Made by a program: the position numbers and the translations under genes. A stretch of DNA of 64,000 bases from Floccularia luteovirens (taxonomy: Eukaryota; Basidiomycota; Agaricomycetes; Agaricales; Squamanitaceae): NCBI GenBank assembly GCA_009739215.1, contig VSJF01000002.1, positions 744,001 to 808,000 on the forward strand. Direction: 5' to 3'. The notes under the pieces were generated by a model that worked only from the letters and a program-made list of their open reading frames with translations, searched no databases and was not told where the DNA came from. Shown here piece after piece: positions 57,467 through 64,000 of this stretch. Numbering within the stretch: position 1 is the stretch's first letter; every line of letters starts with the position of its first letter.

Positions 57467-58804
57467 GATGAACGTTTAGAAGAGACGGGGAGGATGCAGG
57501 TGATTATTATTGTTGAGGAAATGACAAAGCAAAGCCTTCTCCTTACTTATATACTTCCATCATTACATGTATCTCGTCTTACAGTGCTGTGTTGTATCTC
57601 TTACCCATCTCAGTCTGATACTCGGTGATGTGATCAAACCACGAGATCGATGACCTGTCAGATAGTCTAGCGCTTGTAATGTTCCGGAGAACCACCTGGG
57701 TGTATCGATCTCCTGACCGTACCAAACTCAAGGGCCAAAACTGACATTAATACACACAACGCCATATGATGCTAGACTCCTGTCCTACTTCCCTTGGCGG
57801 TTTGTGAAGCCCGTTGTTTCTTTCTGTAGGTCAATGAACCGGAATCTTCCATGATTTTCGAATACTCAAGAACAAAGGCGCCGATGTCAGCGCAATCTAA
57901 ACAAATTTGAACTACCTTGTGTCCGGCTTTGATCGGACTAGACCACTGTTAGGAAATCAGCGCATTCAAACCCTCCACAACGACATAGCAGAAGGGTTGA
58001 GCTACTACTAATCCTTCCTCATTGTCACACGTACCATAAACAACCTTCAGTTTTCGGCCCCATGAAGGGACAACGGATGATGTTAGTTTACCCCAACTTA
58101 CGTGATCCAAGGAAGACGGAATCGCAAACGACTCGAATGCAACTGTTTCCTATCAAATCGCCCAAAGTGTGATGGTGCATACTACAAGGTAATCCCAGAA
58201 CGTTCATGCACAATTTGGCTAGACTCTTCCAAGCCAAGTTACGGCCGTGATCTGATGAAAACTGTTGACTAAAGGGGTTTAGAACTACCATGAGGCCATT
58301 TTTATCTCTTTAGCCGCCATAGGCGTTTTAGCTAATGTATCATTACACCGACGTAACATGAGAGGTATATATTGCAGGAGAGTTAGATTCCGTGGACCCT
58401 GAAGGCCTGAAGTGAAGGCCTAAAAGCTCAATAGGTCCCATAAAAAATATGTGCCTATTAGCGGATACAGATTGAAGGATATTTCCGGAAAACATAATTC
58501 TCCTAGCACCTCGGAAATGAAAAGGCAAACCGGACAATTCTAAGTAACCATGAACACCACCAATTTCGATGTACATAATAGGTGTTCAATTCAGATTCAA
58601 AAATATCATTCAGCTGGGAACGGACGAATTATACAGTAGTAATCGAAGAACAGCCAGTGAACAAAGATCAAGAAAGATCAGTAAGGAAGACATGTCGTCA
58701 TTCGAATACAAAAAGAGAGTAGGAGATCATTCCGAGCGGCAGATGGAGAAACAGAATGATGACAAAATGAATAACAGAGGATCAAGTACACACACAAAAT
58801 TTCG
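57467..58804. other. Intergenic region with nothing recognisable
   Basis: About 1.3 kb with only short frames (for example 58291-58088 and 58576-58343, minus), none with a motif. No tRNA, repeat or transposon ends seen. Confidence 0.4.
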
Positions 58805-61800
58805 TTAGAACAAGCAGACAAAGTTGCTCGGGAAGACATGTCGTCCCTTTTGTCTTCTGGCTTCGTCCAGAAGTTCTCCACTCCACCATCCATCTTCTGG
58901 AGTTGCAGTAACAGCGATGATATCACCCGCCTGAAAATCGAATTCCTCGCTAATGGTAGCCGTATAATCATACAAGGCTTTGACTGTAGAAGTAATATCA
59001 GTAGATGAACGGTATAATTACAATCAGGTGTGTATCTACCATAGAACAAGATACCATGCCCTTCTTCCGTAGTCTGACCTGTAGGAGGCATAGTCGCTTG
59101 TGGTGGTGGAGGCTGTGGCGAAGGAGATCTACTGGGCTCGCGGTATGCAGATTGGTAACCTAGACGTTGTTGCACTTGCTGTGGTTGTGATTGACGAGGG
59201 ACTACCATCTGTGATGGTGCAACATTGTTGTTATTGGGGAAGTACGATCCTGCAACGTTTGACGTCCGTGGAATTCCATTCATGCCGCCATACCCGATTG
59301 ACTGGGGTTGTTGATACAGAGGTTGTTGCGCTGGTGCTTGGTAATGTGTTGGAGATTGATTATATACTGGTTGCGTAGGAGGTGGTGGAATATAAGTCGG
59401 TTGGGGAGGGGGAGCTGCATACATGTTTGGAGGTGGTGGAGTCACTGCATATGGCGCCTGTACTGGAGGTGGGGCCATAACATTGTTAACTGGCGATATA
59501 TAACTCGTCCTTCTTTGTGTCTGCGGTTGCTGAGGTGCTGGCGAAGGGTTATATTGCTGTTGCATGGGAGGTGGTTGCCTAGTTTGCTGCTGCTGCTGCT
59601 GCTGTTGTTGTTGTTGTTGTTGATATCGCTGGGCCATTTCATCATGGAGGACTCTGCCACTTGGATCCAGCGCAATACCGACAGTATTAGGGCTTGCAGC
59701 TCGGGCGATATTTGAAGGAGGGGCAGATATTAGATGATTATTTGCAATGGCACCTGGAGCAGGACTGGGTCCCCTGGACTGAGACTGGGGGCTGTTACTC
59801 CGAGATCCATGTGCCCCAATACCAGCGTGACCCGTTTGGACAGGAGGGCTCATAAGATTTTGACCCATACTCTTGCTGTGTCCGTGATGAACTTGTATAT
59901 TGGAAGGAGCAGGGGATGGTCCTGAATAGCTCCCCCTTCTACTAGGGTCGCGGCTGTTAGATTTGCGTTCACCCGGTAGCGCTTGTTGGTAGTCCTTCAA
60001 GACATCACGAACAACTTCTGCCGTTGCCGTTGAAGGAGATACAGATGTATTTGGAACCATGAATGCTGCCGTAGGCGGATTGGGTGATGCTGAACGGGAA
60101 GCTGAGGGGTGCATACCCACAACCGCTTCGGCCGTGTTACGATAATCGCGTACGGCTCCAGGTGCCTGGTCGGGAGAGGTTGAATTTCCGCTTAGTGGAC
60201 TCCTTGACTGTGGCGGAGGAAGCGACTGTGGATTTGCTTCTGAAGAACTTCTACCCGACTGAGTCGGTTTTGTATTCATGTTCCCAGATGACCGTAAAGT
60301 GTTCCGTCTGCCGCTTCCCAGATTCGCAACCGAATTTTGTAGCTCCTCCATGTGTCTCGCCAGAGGATCAACTTCATCATACACTTTGTTGGACGGGGTT
60401 GGTGCGGTTTCACGACTAGAAGAGCCGTTTTTCTGCTGGGGATCGCTAGTCAAATCAACTTTGTACGCATTGTTGCCCACTTTCATATAAGTTTCGGCAG
60501 TTGGGTCAATGGTCTCTGCAAAAGCATCTTGTGGAATATTTCTATAGTTCGACTTTTGTGCCGGTATACTAGTTGTGGATTGCTGTTGAGGTGCTTGTGC
60601 AGGAGGGGCTGGCCCAGAATTATGGTGATTGTGTGAAACGCCATTGGCTTGGACTCGTTGTGAGTGAATATTATTTGCCGGTTGTATTTGGGTTGAACGA
60701 CGGTTCAGATTAACTGTGTCTGGTATAGTGTCCTGTCGTCTGCCACTCCCTCCTGCTCCAATACCTGCTGTGTTGATAACTGGATCTGGCTCGGGGGTTG
60801 GCATAGAGTTTTGTCTCAAGGGCACTTCTCGTTGTGAAGAGCGCATGAATTGAGCTGGTCGAGTGGTAGGTCGTGAAGATGATGAGGGAATGGCATTTGG
60901 CATGGTGTAGTTCACAAAAGCAGGAGGATCTGGTATCTGATTTCCGGTGCTATAATCTCGGACAAAGTTTTCCATGTCCTTTTCTGGTTCCATTAGTTCC
61001 AATGCAAGCCGCATTCTCTCGCAAGACTATGCACACAACAATAAGTCTATGCCGTATGTGAATGTGAATGATATTAACGTACTTCATCATCGGCAACACA
61101 AACAGTAGAGACAGCATTTGCATATGTCCACAGGATATCCTTCGTAAACTCCAAGCGGGTTTCTTCAAGGTCTTGACAGGTGTCACAAAATGATTTCCAG
61201 TCCTGTTCCCATTTTTGAGTGGTATCTTGCAAAACTTTGGTGTAATTCGCAAAATCCTTCTCATCTGCCTGGACAGACTGCTGCGCGCGCTCCAATTTGA
61301 GGTTCATCTTCTCTAATTCTTTACCTTGAACTAAAGAAGACTGTGCGGTATACGAGTTGATACGGACGCAGACTGCCTCATATTTTTCGCGTGCCTTGTC
61401 AACATATGATTCTTGCACCAGTTTATCTTTGTACTTCTTCTCAATTGCTGCTTGTAGAGTCTTCTTGTGGTGGTTTTGCTTATTATAAAATGAAGCGACT
61501 GGATTCTCAAGCTCTCCCCGTATTTGCTGTGCAAGGTTGAGATGAAATCCAGCTTGTTTATCTGTTTCAAGCCTGACTGTGTCCATAGAGTTACGAAGTT
61601 CCCTAATGAAATAAACGATTAGAAATTATTCAACACAAAATGTGTATAAATAAAAAATGAGCATGGCGAGAAAGGGATTAGGCATGTCCCAGGTGTCAAG
61701 CATCTCGAAAGGCACACCATGTTGAATAGAGCCCTGCAAGCGGATGAGGAAAGTGTAAATGCGACGCACCCAATCTCGTCCCTTCCTAACGTCATTTTTG

Positions 61801-62094
61801 AGAGCTTCGACAAACGTTTCGCATACTCCTCTTCGATCGAAGCGCTACAACCAATGTAAACAACCACCGAGTTCACAGCGTATGTTACGCAACTCACCGT
61901 TCCTTCCAATAGTTCCGCAGTTCATCCATAGACCTCGCAGCACCTCTCATACGAGCTAAGAGAACCTCAACACCTCCGTTACCCAGACCCCAGAATGCAT
62001 TGCAGAAATCGAGAGATCGATTCTGAAGCCCAGGAGAGTTGGTTCGCGCAAACTTGGATAAAGATGTGGTTGACGGCTGACGTCTTGCAGCCAT
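58805..62094 (-). CDS. F-BAR and SH3 protein of the Cdc15/Imp2/Hof1 group
   Basis: Start MAARRQPSTTSLSKFART; the F-BAR domain follows (FCNAFWGLGNGGVEVLLARM, DELRNYWKERASIEEEYAKR, then LETDKQAGFHLNLAQQIRGE and a long helical run) and ends CERMRLALELMEPEKDMENF, VRDYSTGNQIPDPPAFVNY, a signature of fungal septation F-BAR proteins. A ~650-residue Pro/Ser/Gln-rich linker with a poly-Gln tract follows. The last exon encodes an SH3 domain: VKALYDYTATISEEFDFQAG, DGWWSGEL, FPSNFV, ending VCLF at 58805. Such proteins bind curved plasma membrane and organise the contractile ring or septum. Introns interrupt the F-BAR part and the linker-SH3 junction. Confidence 0.93.
59585..59621 (-). repeat. CAG/CAA tract encoding poly-Gln in the F-BAR gene
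   Basis: A mixed CAA/CAG run gives about 12 glutamines in the disordered linker after QRY, followed by further Gln/Pro-rich sequence. Confidence 0.85.
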
Positions 62095-62431
62095 TTGATA
62101 TTGTGCAGTACAACAAAACCAAGGAAAGTAGAAAGAAAGTTAGATGTGTGTATAAGATGAGAAACCAAGGGGAGACAATGGAAGTGATGGTGGACGGGAC
62201 CCTAAACCATCTTCACTGCACGTGTTCTCATTTCACAGCCTTCACACCAACACCGTCCTCCGTTGTGAGCGACAAACTTGTATATGTACTGTATTTCTTA
62301 TCATTACTTGGATACTGTATTGACAGATACTCATGAGCGTTGACTGAGATATCATACATGTTGTACGGTGATAATGCTCATTGTTTATCAATGAATGATT
62401 TTGTGTATCATATGTATGGTAATGGCTTGAA

Positions 62432-63054
62432 TCATCCTATTCGGTCAGAGAAATCGATATCATCCTGCCTGAAGATCGATTTATGAGTCACTTTGACACG
62501 ATCGTCTCTAAGCATCCTATTCAAAATTATCAACAAAAAGTGATCAAAGTTGAAACCTATAAAACACATACCGAGCATCTATACGAGCATCTTCGCCCTC
62601 TACCCCAACAACTGCAGTTGCTTCTTTAGCTGGAATAACCTGGTTTCCAAATTAACAACAAGCTCTTCGAATGAGTAGTTGATCATCAATCTCACGTAGT
62701 GATTATCACAATGAGGACAGTATTCATCGCTTTCCTCATAGGCAGTCATATCTTTCCTGAAAGCTTTCTTGCATTTCTTGCACATGAAAACCATTTCCAA
62801 TGTCTTCGCGAGAGAATGTGTCTGATTTTCTGCATGACATTCTGCGCAATCGTACCATTGCTTGCAGCAAGGGGCGCGGATGGAGACTTGCGCGTTCAAG
62901 ATATGTTTACTGACAACATAAACCCGTTATTGATACAGAGATCGATTACGAAGACAGATTACGAAGGAAATTCTTTGCTTGTGGTCCTTGAATGCAATTC
63001 GCATCCGGGAAGACGACTGAAGCAAAGGCTGTTGGATGATAGTACTGACCACAT
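62432..63054 (-). CDS. CHY-type zinc-finger protein
   Basis: 123 residues. Coding exons: 63054-63050 (only ATGTG), 62909-62696, 62639-62572 and 62516-62432. The Cys/His pattern is that of the CHY zinc finger: CKHILNAQVSIRAPCCKQW, YDCAECHAENQTHSL, VFMCKKCKKAFRKDM, DEYCPHCDNHYV, followed by the tail VVGVEGEDARIDARMLRDDR. Yeast Hot13, a mitochondrial intermembrane-space protein that helps recycle Mia40, belongs to this class. The 5-base first exon is inferred because it supplies the expected MCKH start; an alternative start at the first ATG of the second exon is not available in frame before CKH. Confidence 0.83.
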
Positions 63055-63381
63055 CTGCGAATACACAACAAAATCCAGCAACAAACGAATGATAGAGTTT
63101 AGTAGTGGTGTGGCTGTGTAGCGTCACAGTATATATATATTTGTTCCATTCAGATATTTGCAATACAATTCATCATGTCTACAATACTCGAAGAAACATG
63201 TTAACAACTTCTGCCTTGCTCGGACAATTCATGGAAGTTTAAGGGAACGTGCGCCACAGATTTATCATAAACATATCTACAAGTATTGACGATGACAGCC
63301 TGGAGCTCGGATGTGACGCGATCACGTGATATGCTATCAAAAAAAATACATTCGGGTCGTTACATTTACAACTTGCACCAG

Positions 63382-64000
63382 CTAACAAGCCTTTCTATTG
63401 AACGTATATGTAGTCAAGCTCGTCGCTTTCAAGGACAACAGGAAGGAAGAGCCACTCTTTCCAGCACTCGGAACACTGGCAAAATCCTCTGTGGCCGACG
63501 TACGGAACGCACCAGCAGCACATACAGTCTCCGGGAAGGAAAGAGTCAATGTGGAGTCCGTCGTGTTCGGGTTCATTGCAAGAATGAAGAATGTGGTAGG
63601 GTTTGCAACCGCCATCGTGAACTTGCTAGCATCACTACCAATGATCGGGCGTCGCTGACTTCCCGCTAAAATGCACACTATTAGTTTTAACTATGTTGAA
63701 TATTACGCCAAATGTTTACGTTTCACAAAGTTTCCAAAGTGTTTGTACGTCCAGAATTGTTTCTTAATGTCTATATTTCATGGTCAGTGCAAACTCCAAA
63801 ATAAGTAGTTAAATGTGTTATTCACAGAGTTTAAAGTTCTTATTGGTCGCATAAGATGGGTCGTAATATATGACACCATCATTCCAGCCATTTGAGTTAA
63901 CCGTAGTCGGGCATGATGGATTGCTTGTGGGTGAGCATCCAAGTCCTGTTATAATTATATCATTGACTAAACTAAACTTAAACGGGGATCATTTTACCGT
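63382..64000 (-). CDS. GH30 endo-beta-1,6-galactanase, C-terminal part
   Basis: The 3' end of a gene whose 5' part lies beyond the window. Exons: 63998-64000 (edge), 63945-63826, 63770-63720 and 63665-63382. Read in order: CPTTVNSNGWNDGVIYYDPS, YATNKNFKLY, KKQFWTYKHFGNFVKPGSQR, RPIIGSDASKFTMAVANPTT, then a beta-rich end LLSLKATSLTTYTFNRKAC. This matches the end of the catalytic barrel (aromatic-rich WTYKHFGNFVKPG) and the beta-sandwich of fungal GH30 endo-beta-1,6-galactanases, secreted enzymes that act on arabinogalactan side chains. The catalytic acids lie upstream or at the edge and are not seen here. Confidence 0.85.

Overview
The window is nuclear DNA of a filamentous basidiomycete, most likely an Agaricomycete. 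Coding regions are cut by many introns of about 50-60 bases with GT-AG ends, and genes lie close together on both strands. The gene families fit: PR-1/CAP protein, BTB protein of the mushroom type, fungal rhodopsin-like membrane protein, GH30 endo-beta-1,6-galactanase, F-BAR/SH3 septation protein and an Agaricomycete-type DDE transposase relic. The species cannot be named from the sequence alone. Gene models below were built by reading splice sites by eye. Where exon lengths are given, they sum to a whole number of codons.

Layout. (1) 0.2-10.3 kb is gene-rich: a secreted PR-1-like protein, a long coiled-coil protein, two unrecognised small proteins, a LYR-motif-like protein and one weak locus. 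(2) 10.7-25 kb is a transposon island with no intact host gene. It holds one decayed Ty1/copia element (13320-19415, minus strand) with paired 302-303-bp LTRs, primer-binding site, polypurine tract and broken gag. Two solo LTRs of a second copia family are nested inside it and a third lies to its left. It also has two 394-bp elements with perfect 5-bp target duplications, minisatellites, a pair of ~1.16-kb inverted repeats and a mariner-type MITE. CpG is very rare in the 20-25 kb part. (3) 26.5-51 kb holds host genes and a striking duplication. A two-gene, tail-to-tail module (alpha/beta-hydrolase plus saccharopine-dehydrogenase-like oxidoreductase) at 26.9-30.1 kb occurs again, inverted, at 44.5-47.7 kb. 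A partial third copy at 49.4-50.9 kb is broken by frameshifts, and a DDE transposase relic lies between the last two. Between the modules sit a BTB protein with a very long disordered N-terminus, a Sld7-like replication factor, an Nrd1/Mrn1-type four-RRM protein, an SCI1-like RS-rich protein and a seven-TM rhodopsin-like protein. (4) 51.5-64 kb is housekeeping-rich: a secreted metallophosphoesterase, a stand-alone NIF3/YqfO PII-like domain protein, coatomer zeta, an F-BAR/SH3 protein, a CHY zinc-finger protein, and the 3' part of a GH30 galactanase running off the window end.

How genes may work together. Nrd1-type RNA-binding protein and the F-BAR/SH3 protein both belong to families with cytokinesis roles in fission yeast. 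The hydrolase and oxidoreductase probably act in one pathway because the pair has stayed together through duplication; their substrates are unknown.
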